From: Pseudomonadota bacterium
GTDB taxonomy: Bacteria > Desulfobacterota > Anaeroferrophillalia > Anaeroferrophillales > Tharpellaceae
NCBI GenBank assembly: GCA_030641485.1
Contig: DAOWHJ010000104.1
Coordinates: 1-14,111 of the forward strand
DNA: 14,111 bases
Direction of reading: 5' to 3'
The notes under the pieces are model-generated. The model was not told where the DNA came from. It saw nothing but the letters and a program-made list of their open reading frames with translations, and searched no databases. Made by a program: the position numbers and the translations under genes. Positions within the stretch are counted from its first letter, which is position 1, and each line of letters begins with the position of its first letter. This document shows positions 7,922 through 13,908 of this stretch, piece by piece.

Positions 7922-7950
7922 ATAATACATTGATGAGCAAAAAACTACAA
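7922..7950 (-). promoter_or_regulatory. Candidate promoter of the barrel/protease operon
   Basis: Minus strand: TTGTAG (7950-7945), 17-bp spacer, TATTAT (7927-7922). The -10 box matches consensus at five of six positions, the -35 box only in its TTG. A start near 7914 would give a leader of about 175 bases. Confidence 0.4.
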
Positions 7951-7991
7951 CTTCTTAATGGGTGGATCATTGTGGGGTGTTGTGACAAAAA

Positions 7992-8009
7992 TTAACATTA
8001 TCTTAACAT
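7992..8009 (+). promoter_or_regulatory. TTAACAT direct repeat, 7-4-7 spacing
   Basis: Two perfect TTAACAT heptamers separated by TATC, an 11-bp period. This is the spacing of OmpR/PhoB-family response-regulator boxes. It lies about 150 bp upstream of the octaheme cytochrome start and could serve either divergent gene. Function is inferred from spacing alone. Confidence 0.35.
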
Positions 8010-8023
8010 GAAATGGTTTGCAT

Positions 8024-8056
8024 TATTAGGTTCTAATATGTTAATTGAACCTAATA
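8024..8056. repeat. 10-bp inverted repeat upstream of the cytochrome gene
   Basis: Perfect arms TATTAGGTTC (8024-8033) and GAACCTAATA (8047-8056) around a 13-bp AT-rich spacer. It is an interrupted palindrome suited to a dimeric regulator, with no T-tract and so not a terminator. A weak promoter candidate overlaps it (TTGCAT at 8018-8023, 17 bp, TTAATT at 8041-8046), so binding there would block transcription of the cytochrome gene. Confidence 0.45.
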
Positions 8057-8090
8057 TATATTGTATGGTTTTCTGGTTGGGTTTCCACCC

Positions 8091-8120
8091 GTTTTGACTG
8101 GCTTGGTTTTGACGGGATGG
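8091..8120 (+). repeat. Imperfect 15-bp tandem repeat in the cytochrome leader
   Basis: Two consecutive 15-bp units, each beginning GTTTTGAC (8091 and 8106), agree at 12 of 15 positions. They lie 40-70 bp upstream of the start codon. They could be paired regulator sites or chance. Confidence 0.3.
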
Positions 8121-8159
8121 AGTTGTTATATTATTTTATTTTAAATTAAGGAGAGAGAG

Positions 8160-9494
8160 ATGATTAAACAGAAGTTGTTGGGGAGCGGTATTTTACTAGT
8201 CGCTTTAGCCCTGTTCGGGTTGATTTTCGGCGCCACGCCGTTGCTGGCTGATTCCGGAAAGTGTATCAAATGTCATCAGCGCCACACACCTGGCCAGGTT
8301 GCAGATTGGAAGGTGAGTAAACATGCTGGTGAGGATGTTGGTTGTGTCGAATGTCATGGTGACAAACATACAAACTCCAAAAATACCAATTTGGCGCTTA
8401 TGCCGGATGAACATGTTTGTAAAGAGTGTCATGAAGAGCAGTTTGAGCAGTTTGCCAAAGGTAAGCATAATTTTGGCTGGACTTCTTTGAATGCCATGCC
8501 GATTACTCATGTTGAGCCCGATGAGCTGATGGAAGGTGGTCGTGGTTGTGGTGGTTGTCACAATATGGGTATTAAAACTGAAGCCCAGAAGAAAGAGCAA
8601 CTTGCAAAAGGCCATCGTTACCAGACGAACTCTTGTGATGAGTGTCATACTCGGCACAGTTTTTCGAAAAAGGAAGCTCAAGATCCTCGTGCCTGTCGCC
8701 AGTGCCATATGGGTTATGATCATCCCCAATGGGAGATGTGGAGTAGCTCTAAACACGGAAGTCGTCATTTTTCCAAAGAGAACGGGAACCTGCCCGAGGG
8801 CGCTCCGGCACCGACCTGTCAGACCTGTCACATGCCCAACGGTACGCATGAAAATCGTACAGCTTGGGGATTTCTTGGCGTGCGTCTGCCGCTGCCTGAA
8901 GACAAACAGTGGGCCGCTGACCGTATTGTTATTCTCAAAGCCTTAGGCGTTTTAGACCCTAACACCAGCAAGCCGACTGCCCGCCTGGCACTGGTGACTT
9001 CAGTCGATATGGTTCGGGCGACTCAGGAAGCGTGGCAGGTTGAACGTGACAAAATGATCAAAACCTGTAGTCAATGCCACGCAGAGAGCTATGGTAAAAA
9101 ACAGCTCGATATGGGCGATGAAATGATGAAGAAAGCCGACAGACTGCTCGCCCAAGCCATTGTGATCGTAGCTGATCTCTACAAAGATGGTATCTTGAAG
9201 AAACGTGGTGAGCAGGCTTTTGCCTATCCTGATTTTCTCTATTTCATGAGGACGGATTATAGTGCTGCTTCCGGCGATAGCTACAAAGATTTGCCAGCAG
9301 GGATGGAAAATATCGAACAGGTGTTGTTTGAAATGTATATGAAACATCGGATGCGGACTTACCAAGGTCAGTTCCATGTCAATCCTGACTATGCCTATTG
9401 GTATGGCTGGGCTATGATGACCAAGGATCTTGGTAAAATTCAGTCCGAAGCCAAAAAGATGCGCACCTTGTATGAGCTGGTTAATAAAAAATAG
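8160..9494 (+). CDS. Octaheme c-type cytochrome, hydroxylamine oxidoreductase (HAO) family
   Basis: Periplasmic multiheme cytochrome, 444 residues. A signal peptide covers about 1-30 (cleavage LLA/DSG). Eight CxxCH heme-binding motifs are at 35, 62, 87, 130, 159, 179, 220 and 303. Motif spacing, the crowded N-terminal hemes, the isolated eighth heme and the helical C-terminal domain with FHVNPDYAYWYGWA match the HAO-like octaheme family. Members interconvert hydroxylamine, nitric oxide, nitrite or ammonia at a heme-4 active site. In anaerobes they often act reductively; the direction here cannot be read from sequence. The cross-linking tyrosine of oxidative HAO could not be assigned by eye. 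AAGGAG at 8148-8153 fixes the start. It appears to be a single-gene transcript ending in the terminator at 9521. No membrane quinol-oxidising partner is adjacent. Confidence 0.87.
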   Translation: MIKQKLLGSGILLVALALFGLIFGATPLLADSGKCIKCHQRHTPGQVADWKVSKHAGEDVGCVECHGDKHTNSKNTNLALMPDEHVCKECHEEQFEQFAKGKHNFGWTSLNAMPITHVEPDELMEGGRGCGGCHNMGIKTEAQKKEQLAKGHRYQTNSCDECHTRHSFSKKEAQDPRACRQCHMGYDHPQWEMWSSSKHGSRHFSKENGNLPEGAPAPTCQTCHMPNGTHENRTAWGFLGVRLPLPEDKQWAADRIVILKALGVLDPNTSKPTARLALVTSVDMVRATQEAWQVERDKMIKTCSQCHAESYGKKQLDMGDEMMKKADRLLAQAIVIVADLYKDGILKKRGEQAFAYPDFLYFMRTDYSAASGDSYKDLPAGMENIEQVLFEMYMKHRMRTYQGQFHVNPDYAYWYGWAMMTKDLGKIQSEAKKMRTLYELVNKK

Positions 9495-9520
9495 TTCTTG
9501 CATCGTGGTTATATTATGAA

Positions 9521-9555
9521 CTAAAAAGGGGCACCATTTCGGTGCCCCTTTTTAG
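9521..9555 (+). terminator. Rho-independent terminator, bidirectional form
   Basis: Perfect 15-bp arms (9521-9535 and 9541-9555) around the loop ATTTC. The core is GGGGCACC/GGTGCCCC with A5 before and T5 after, so it can stop transcription from either side. It lies 26 bp after the cytochrome stop codon. Confidence 0.95.
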
Positions 9556-9584
9556 TTGGTTTTTTAACTTTATATGATTATGAT

Positions 9585-10355
9585 ATGAAATTGTTTGATA
9601 GCCATTGTCACTTGACTGATTCACCACTATTCGCTGACCTTGATGAAGTTTTTAATCGCGCTGCAAATGTCGGGGTTTGCAGGTTTATTGTGCCAGCCTA
9701 TGACCTTGAATCTAGTCGCTCAGCTTGTCGTTTGGCCGCGAAGTATGTTTCGGTTAGAGCTGCAATAGGACTTCACCCTGCTTGGTTGTCTCAAACTACA
9801 GTCAATGATAAGTTTTCTCCAGAGCCTTTGCGTCAGTTAGCTCGTTTGCGTTCTCCGGTTGCAATTGGAGAAATCGGGCTTGATTACGCCCTCGATCAGT
9901 ATTTGGCCGAGTTCCAAGCTACGGTTTTACGGGCTCAACTTGAACTTGCACTTGTTTTATCATTGCCGGTTATTATACACTGTCGCCGAGCATTTGAACC
10001 GCTCTACTTAATTCTCCGTGAATTTCCTGGTGTGGTTGGGGTTATTCACGCTTACGGCGGTGGGCCAAAGCTGGTTGAGAAATTTATCGCTTTGGGTTAC
10101 TATATTGGTTTCGGCGGCGGCTTAACTCGGCCCAATGCGAAAAAGGTACGGCAGACAGCTATGGTAGTTCCCTCGGAACGAATTCTTTTGGAAACCGATG
10201 CCCCCTATATTGGTTCGCATACAGTATTAAAGGGTGAGTCTGAACCTCGAGATGTGTTAGCCGTAGCGCAAGCTTTGGCCATCCTGCGCGGTTGGAGCTT
10301 AGATGAGACCGCGAGCTTGACGACGACTAATGTTAAGCGTCTATTTAGTGTCTGA
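9585..10355 (+). CDS. tatD: TatD-family metal-dependent hydrolase / DNase
   Basis: Cytoplasmic TIM-barrel hydrolase of 256 residues, normal for the family. All metal ligands are visible: His7 and His9 (SHCHLTD), Glu96 (IGEIGLDY), His132 (VIIHCRR), His155 (VIHAYGGG) and Asp205 (LLETDAPY). Known TatD proteins have 3'-5' DNA exonuclease activity and take part in DNA repair or fragmentation; paralogues (YcfH, YjjV) have less clear roles. The Shine-Dalgarno is weak. The start is chosen because the family begins with LFDSHCHL. The stop codon TGA lies at the edge of the 129-bp palindrome, so the natural C-terminus may have been set by that element. It is followed by tcdA on the same strand. Confidence 0.93.
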   Translation: MKLFDSHCHLTDSPLFADLDEVFNRAANVGVCRFIVPAYDLESSRSACRLAAKYVSVRAAIGLHPAWLSQTTVNDKFSPEPLRQLARLRSPVAIGEIGLDYALDQYLAEFQATVLRAQLELALVLSLPVIIHCRRAFEPLYLILREFPGVVGVIHAYGGGPKLVEKFIALGYYIGFGGGLTRPNAKKVRQTAMVVPSERILLETDAPYIGSHTVLKGESEPRDVLAVAQALAILRGWSLDETASLTTTNVKRLFSV

Positions 10356-10482
10356 CCGAAAACCTGACAATTTTCTTGAGTGCAAGGCAGGCGAAGATTT
10401 TAACCGTAGGGATACATTGAGTATTCCGAGGATTAAAATTTGAGCCTAACGCTGCAATCGGGGAAATTGGCGGTTTTCGGTC
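10354..10482. repeat. 129-bp imperfect palindrome between tatD and tcdA
   Basis: Perfect 11-bp ends GACCGAAAACC (10354-10364) and GGTTTTCGGTC (10472-10482). Inner pairs share the same centre at 10418: ATTTTAA/TTAAAAT (10397 and 10433) and GGGATAC/GTATTCC (10409 and 10421, one G-T pair). The element begins inside the tatD stop codon and ends where a GTG in the tcdA frame begins. It has no gene. It looks like a REP/MITE-type intergenic palindromic unit able to form a long hairpin in RNA. No second copy is visible in this window. Confidence 0.75.
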
Positions 10483-10521
10483 GTGCACTATTTAATCTGT
10501 AGAAATTTATCTGAGTGTCAA

Positions 10522-11286
10522 ATGATAGAAAATCTTTCTGAAACCTCTTTTTCGAGACTTAAACTACTTTTCGGTGAGGTCGGGTTACAACGTTTAGTTG
10601 GGGCTCATGTTGTTATTGTCGGCTTGGGTGCGGTCGGCTCTTTTGCAGCCGAAGCATTAGCTCGTACGGCAATTGGTGAGATTACCCTGATCGATTTTGA
10701 CCTTATTGGTGAGACCAATATCAATCGGCAGCTTTTTGCTTTACACTCAACTGTTGGCCAGGCCAAAGTCGAAGTGGCAGCTCAACGATTACAAGACATT
10801 AACCCAAAAATCAAACTTAATTGTCATCAGATCTTCTATCACCACGATACAGCTGCCGCACTTTTGGACAATAATAAGTTTGATTTTCTGATCGATGCTA
10901 TTGACGGAGCAGCCCCTAAACTTGATTTGATTAGAAACTGTCTACAACGAAAAATTAATTTTATTTCGTCTATGGGAGCTGCGGGCCGCAGTCAGCCGAC
11001 CTTGGTTGAGATCAGTGACCTGCTGGCAACCACAGGTTGTCCGCTGGCCAAGGTGATGCGCAAACAACTGCGCCGGGAAGGGATCAAAAAGGGAGATGTG
11101 CCGGTGGTCTATTCGCCAGAACCGATTGCAGTTGAATCGTCTGATCCTGAATCATTTTGTGACAGTGAACGAGAGGAGTTCTTCCAACGGGGGCGTCGCC
11201 GCCGCATTCAGCCGAGCGCTATCTTTATGCCTGGAGTCTTCGGCCTGCTAGCGGCCCAGTATGCGGTTGATGAGATTTTAAGATAA
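10522..11286 (+). CDS. tcdA: TcdA (CsdL), tRNA cyclic N6-threonylcarbamoyladenosine dehydratase
   Basis: E1-like ATP-dependent enzyme that cyclises the threonylcarbamoyl group of t6A37 in tRNAs. It has 254 residues from the chosen ATG. The family's Rossmann motif VIVGLGAVGS is at 31-40, LIDFD at 56-60, the NINRQ ATP-binding motif at 66-70 and DAIDG at 125-129, followed by SSMGAAGRSQPT and PVVYSPEP. A GTG at 10483 would add 13 residues. I reject it because those codons abut the palindrome and the family starts near ERFSRL-type sequence. The stop codon is 1 bp from the 37-bp repeat copy, so the gene originally ran convergent with the HhH gene. Very secure apart from the start. Confidence 0.93.
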   Translation: MIENLSETSFSRLKLLFGEVGLQRLVGAHVVIVGLGAVGSFAAEALARTAIGEITLIDFDLIGETNINRQLFALHSTVGQAKVEVAAQRLQDINPKIKLNCHQIFYHHDTAAALLDNNKFDFLIDAIDGAAPKLDLIRNCLQRKINFISSMGAAGRSQPTLVEISDLLATTGCPLAKVMRKQLRREGIKKGDVPVVYSPEPIAVESSDPESFCDSEREEFFQRGRRRRIQPSAIFMPGVFGLLAAQYAVDEILR

Positions 11287-11287
11287 C

Positions 11288-11324
11288 TCACTTCACAGTG
11301 ATGTAAAACTTTATCGCATTAAAC
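11288..11324. repeat. 37-bp direct repeat, tcdA-side copy
   Basis: Identical over 37 bp to 12299-12335. On the minus strand it reads as the last 11 sense codons (FNAIKFYITVK) and stop of the HhH gene, with no gene body in front. It starts 1 bp after the tcdA stop. It contains the small dyad TCACT-TCAC-AGTGA at its outer end. It behaves like a displaced attachment-site half or a leftover gene 3' end. Confidence 0.9.
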
Positions 11325-11345
11325 TTCTTTGCGGAGTGGATGCAT

Positions 11346-11978
11346 TTAACTGCCTAATTTTTTTTCAAAAAAACTCCTGATTTCTTTGATGCTGATTTTG
11401 GATGTTGGTTCCAGGTGGGCAATGTTTTCATCTTCAATGTCATCAATATAAACCAGTGCAATTGCCATCATTTTATACGATATTCCAGTAATTACTTTTT
11501 GTGCAAAGTTGAAAATTTCTTGTAAAGTCATTCCCTCTTTCACTAAAAAATAGAGATCATAGTAGTCTCTATACTTTGCTCTCAGGAACATTGTGTTAAC
11601 TTTCATTCCGGCAATTGCTTCGAGAGAAGATAAATTGAATCTCTTGATTTTGTGTGGTGTAAGAAAACGCCATTTTGCATTGAAAAAAGTTACTTTGACT
11701 CCGTTGATCAGTAGGTCGATCTGCTCGTTGGTTTGGTTTAATATTTCAATCGTTGCAAATTGATTATTGTTGATAAAATCAAAGATCTCCTTCTTTTCAA
11801 AATTGTCGCTATAGGTGAAAAAATCGAGGTCTTCACTTTTTCGATGGCATAGATGTAAAGATAGGGCCGTGCCCCCCACTAGAACGTATTTGTCTAAAAA
11901 GGTTGCACTTGCTATCAATTTTACAAGTAACTTGCGAGTCTCAGGAAGCAAGTAGTCTGAATTTCTCAAATCTAACAT
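11346..11978 (-). CDS. AbiEii/AbiGii-type nucleotidyltransferase toxin
   Basis: A 210-residue cytoplasmic protein of the nucleotidyltransferase family found in type IV-like abortive-infection toxin modules. The catalytic signature is visible: GGTALSLHL at 35-43, then RKSEDLDFF at 46-54, where Asp50 and Asp52 would bind metal. The C-terminal helix FLRAKYRDYYDLYFL is also typical of the family. Related enzymes add nucleotides to tRNA ends or to proteins and block growth. A GTG at 12002 gives eight more residues. The ATG at 11978 is preferred because CAGGGTG sits 5 bases upstream (AGGG core 7 bases away). It overlaps the end of the partner gene by 38 bp, suggesting translational coupling. Active-site residues appear intact. 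Confidence 0.8.
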   Translation of the reverse strand: MLDLRNSDYLLPETRKLLVKLIASATFLDKYVLVGGTALSLHLCHRKSEDLDFFTYSDNFEKKEIFDFINNNQFATIEILNQTNEQIDLLINGVKVTFFNAKWRFLTPHKIKRFNLSSLEAIAGMKVNTMFLRAKYRDYYDLYFLVKEGMTLQEIFNFAQKVITGISYKMMAIALVYIDDIEDENIAHLEPTSKISIKEIRSFFEKKLGS

Positions 11979-12288
11979 TTTTGCACCCTGTAAAATATTC
12001 ACTTTCTACATCCATCCCCAAAAAGACCCGGGCCAGAAAAAGGTTAAATTTCCGGAACCTGTCATCACTAACCAATTTATCTTCCCAAACTTTTTTAATG
12101 TAACTCTCATGGTAAATTAAAAACAGGATTTTCAGGTCTTCAAAATCACCATATTTTAGGACATTTTCACAGAAAATATTGTCACCTAAATCCGTAAAGG
12201 TGATACTTTTGGCGTAACTCCAGAATATTCCTCTGTTTTTCAATTTGTCAAACAGTGCTATTTTGTACTTTAACTGATTTTGTTTCAT
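11941..12288 (-). CDS. Putative partner/antitoxin of the nucleotidyltransferase (DUF6922-like)
   Basis: A 115-residue protein with a segment IFWSYAKSITFTDLGDNIF then ENVLKYGDFEDLKILFLIYH. This resembles the short FW-x(n)-VL-x-YG-x-x-x-D-x-x-L pattern of small proteins found beside AbiEii-type genes (DUF6922-like). The C-terminal part is not recognised, and no AbiEi winged-helix domain is evident. It starts 10 bp after the HhH gene stop without a clear Shine-Dalgarno, so it may depend on transcription and translation from that gene. The partner role is inferred from order and overlap. The domain call is from memory of the pattern and needs a profile search. Confidence 0.55.
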   Translation of the reverse strand: MKQNQLKYKIALFDKLKNRGIFWSYAKSITFTDLGDNIFCENVLKYGDFEDLKILFLIYHESYIKKVWEDKLVSDDRFRKFNLFLARVFLGMDVESEYFTGCKNVRFEKFRLLAS

Positions 12289-12298
12289 TTCTATAGAG

Positions 12299-12335
12299 TC
12301 ACTTCACAGTGATGTAAAACTTTATCGCATTAAAC
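12299..12335. repeat. 37-bp direct repeat, HhH-gene copy
   Basis: Second copy of the 11288-11324 sequence, here forming the true 3' end and TGA stop of the helix-hairpin-helix gene. Identity stops abruptly after base 12335, and outside the repeat the two flanks agree only partly. Confidence 0.9.
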
Positions 12336-12841
12336 GTCGCTGAGCCGATACCTTCGACACTCTTTATCTGCTCGATTGTTACAAAAGAGGAGACAGTTTC
12401 CCGGTATTTAACAATCCTGAACGCTAGTACCGGGCCAACTCGCGGTAGAGTGACCAACTCAGTTAATCTCGCACGATTGATATTGATTGGCTGGCGTAGC
12501 TCATTTTTCATAGCCTTGGTCATGAATTTGTCATAGTGCTGGGTTAAGTGTTTTTCCACAAACTTTTTATTCGCCTCATCAACCCAGATTTCATTATCAA
12601 AGTTACCCAAAACATAGATTAATTGCTCGACATCTAATTTACCATTGGTATCATGATGTGGGCAATGTCTTATCTTTTTGCCTTTTTCGATTTCGACCAG
12701 AGCAAACGAGGAGTCTGAAAGAAGTTGTATTTTGCCTGCACTCCACTCTTGGCATAATCCGGAATTTGCACCACATAAAAAGGTGCTGAGCAGACAAATT
12801 ATAAATGTGGCAAAAACTGAGACCCTGTATGGTTTTCGCAT
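12299..12841 (-). CDS. Exported helix-hairpin-helix (ComEA-like) protein
   Basis: A 180-residue protein with a signal peptide at 1-30 (hydrophobic core FATFIICLLSTFLC). A middle region of unknown fold holds HCPHHDTNGKLDVEQLIYVLG at about 59-79. The C-terminal tandem helix-hairpin-helix domain spans 119-180: INRARLTELVTLPRVGPVLA and VEGIGSATFNAI. This fold binds DNA non-specifically, as in ComEA of natural transformation. Short secreted HhH proteins in Gram-negatives bind DNA in the periplasm, but the extra N-terminal half here is not standard ComEA. AAGGAAA upstream supports the ATG at 12841. Its last 12 codons are the duplicated 37 bp bordering the toxin cassette, which follows 10 bp downstream on the same strand. 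DNA uptake is a possibility only; no other competence genes are nearby. Confidence 0.75.
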   Translation of the reverse strand: MRKPYRVSVFATFIICLLSTFLCGANSGLCQEWSAGKIQLLSDSSFALVEIEKGKKIRHCPHHDTNGKLDVEQLIYVLGNFDNEIWVDEANKKFVEKHLTQHYDKFMTKAMKNELRQPININRARLTELVTLPRVGPVLAFRIVKYRETVSSFVTIEQIKSVEGIGSATFNAIKFYITVK

Positions 12842-13134
12842 CGTGATTTCCTTCGGCTTGAAAATATTTATAATTAAAGTTTAGGTGACAACTACCTTGA
12901 CATCCGCCGGAACTCAGTCGGATCATAATTGATTTTAATTTTACTCATAACGGAATGAGGTTTTAAGCGATTTTTGCATTTATGAAGAACCAAATCGGCA
13001 ACCGTACCACCATGTCCAGATGGTTAATTAAATGACCTCCTGGTCTTCCTTAATCTAATAATCTAAGTTTAGAAAGTAACGATTCGTTATGAAAAACCGG
13101 GATCACTAAAGTTTGGTAGAGGTTATTGAACTGC
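12842..13134. other. Intergenic region with a possible gene remnant
   Basis: There is no full gene here. On the minus strand, 13023-12892 is a 43-codon frame without a convincing start, reading SGHGGTVADLVLHKCKNR and ending YDPTEFRRMSR. It has protein-like composition and could be an eroded 3' end. Small dyads GACC-TCCT-GGTC (near 13034-13045) and TAACG-ATT-CGTTA (13077-13089) are present. I see no clear promoter or terminator. Confidence 0.3.
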
Positions 13135-13419
13135 TTAATTTATCCAAACAGTTTTCAGCAATAAAAAGCCACCGATCAGTAAAAAACCAATTCCGGCGGC
13201 GATTTGTAAAGTCTTTTCATTGATGAACTGGGAGAGCAGGTGCCCCGCCAAAACCCCAATTGCGGTGGCCGCAACCAGTGCCAGCGAGGCCGCTACAAAA
13301 ATGGTTAGTCTGCTGTTGTTTGTATCCGTAGCAAAGAGCATTGTTGCAAGTTGAGTTTTATCCCCAAGCTCAGCCAGGAAAACAGTAATAAAAACAGTTA
13401 AAAATATTTTTGGGTCCAT
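13135..13419 (-). CDS. UPF0016/GDT1 (TMEM165) family cation exporter, single-repeat form
   Basis: A 94-residue inner-membrane protein with three hydrophobic segments (about 5-18, 38-60 and 70-90). The family signature FLAELGDKTQLAT lies at 14-26, with the conserved Glu17 and Asp20 thought to coordinate the cation. Family members transport Mn2+ or Ca2+ out of the cytoplasm. Most have two such repeats in one chain; this protein has one, so it likely works as a homodimer or with a second short paralogue not seen here. The frame starts MDPKIFLTVF with only a weak upstream ribosome binding site. I looked for a manganese (yybP-ykoY) riboswitch in the leader and did not recognise one. Confidence 0.87.
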   Translation of the reverse strand: MDPKIFLTVFITVFLAELGDKTQLATMLFATDTNNSRLTIFVAASLALVAATAIGVLAGHLLSQFINEKTLQIAAGIGFLLIGGFLLLKTVWIN

Positions 13420-13549
13420 ACTGTTATGGTTCTTGTTAAATCTCTGAACAAAGATGTTTATCCATAGGTTCCACAGGCCAAGAACTGAGCTTAGTTAGTG
13501 TGATCTACGGATGGATAGAAATCTTTCTTAAAGCTATCTAGGAGTGAGA

Positions 13550-13855
13550 TTAATATTTGAGTTGTTGTTGCAATGGTCCAATAAAGGTTATAAAATAATT
13601 ATCCTTGTCGTAGATTATTTTGACATTTTTGAGGACAAGTTTTTTTGCCTTTTTTAAGAGTTTATTATCAATGGTTCGTTTGATAAAAAATGGTTTGTTA
13701 TTAACTGAAAGTTTGTAATGTTCAGTTAAGGATGAAATTGTTTTTAATTTACCGGAAAAAACAGCCTGGTTTTTTCCAAGCATTTTGGATTCTGCTGTAC
13801 AGATAAATAGTGTTGAAACCATAAAAACCAAAATAAATACATTTTTGAGCTTCAT
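13550..13855 (-). CDS. Small exported protein of unknown function
   Basis: A 101-residue protein with a clear signal peptide at 1-21 (VFILVFMVSTLFI core, cleavage near CTA/ESK). The mature part of about 80 residues is lysine-rich, with beta-type alternation (FSGKLKTISSLTEHYKLSVN, KNVKIIYDKDNYFITFIGPL) and a GPLQQQLKY tail. AGGAG 7-8 bases upstream supports the start. It resembles a small OB- or beta-sandwich-type periplasmic protein, but I recognise no family. It is not obviously linked to the exporter gene 130 bp downstream. The gene itself is likely real. Confidence 0.65.
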   Translation of the reverse strand: MKLKNVFILVFMVSTLFICTAESKMLGKNQAVFSGKLKTISSLTEHYKLSVNNKPFFIKRTIDNKLLKKAKKLVLKNVKIIYDKDNYFITFIGPLQQQLKY

Positions 13856-13908
13856 TTTATAACTCCTGATTCCGGGAGCAGCCAGAACTGAAAATGCAGA
13901 AATTAAAG

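Larger units (their letters stand above)
11288..12335 (-). mobile_element. 1-kb toxin-antitoxin cassette bounded by gene-end direct repeats
   Basis: The unit length between repeat copies is 1011 bp. It contains only two overlapping minus-strand genes and is visibly AT-richer than tcdA and the HhH gene on either side. Removing one repeat and the contents would leave tcdA and the HhH gene convergent with 1 bp between their stop codons. The borders resemble attL/attR of elements that integrate at a gene 3' end and regenerate it. However, there are no integrase, transposase or terminal inverted repeats. It may be mobilised in trans or be a deletion remnant. Insertion is strongly indicated; the mechanism is inferred. 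Confidence 0.6.

Noticed and set aside
8205..8849. Long minus-strand open frame across the cytochrome gene
   Set aside because: It is antisense to a clear octaheme cytochrome and arises from the codon pattern of the CxxCH-rich gene; it has no domain or ribosome binding site of its own.
9000..9503. Minus-strand open frame opposite the cytochrome 3' half
   Set aside because: It is a shadow of the coding strand with no recognisable protein features.
10483..10521. Upstream GTG start for tcdA adding 13 residues
   Set aside because: It lies directly against the palindrome edge with no ribosome binding site, and the added residues do not look like the family's N-terminus.
11288..12335. Integron cassette with attC site, or insertion sequence
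   Set aside because: There is no GTTRRRY core with paired L/R boxes, no terminal inverted repeats and no integrase or transposase; only direct repeats copying a gene end are seen.
13420..13549. Manganese riboswitch (yybP-ykoY) before the UPF0016 gene
   Set aside because: The diagnostic GGGGAGUA-type loops could not be found in the leader.
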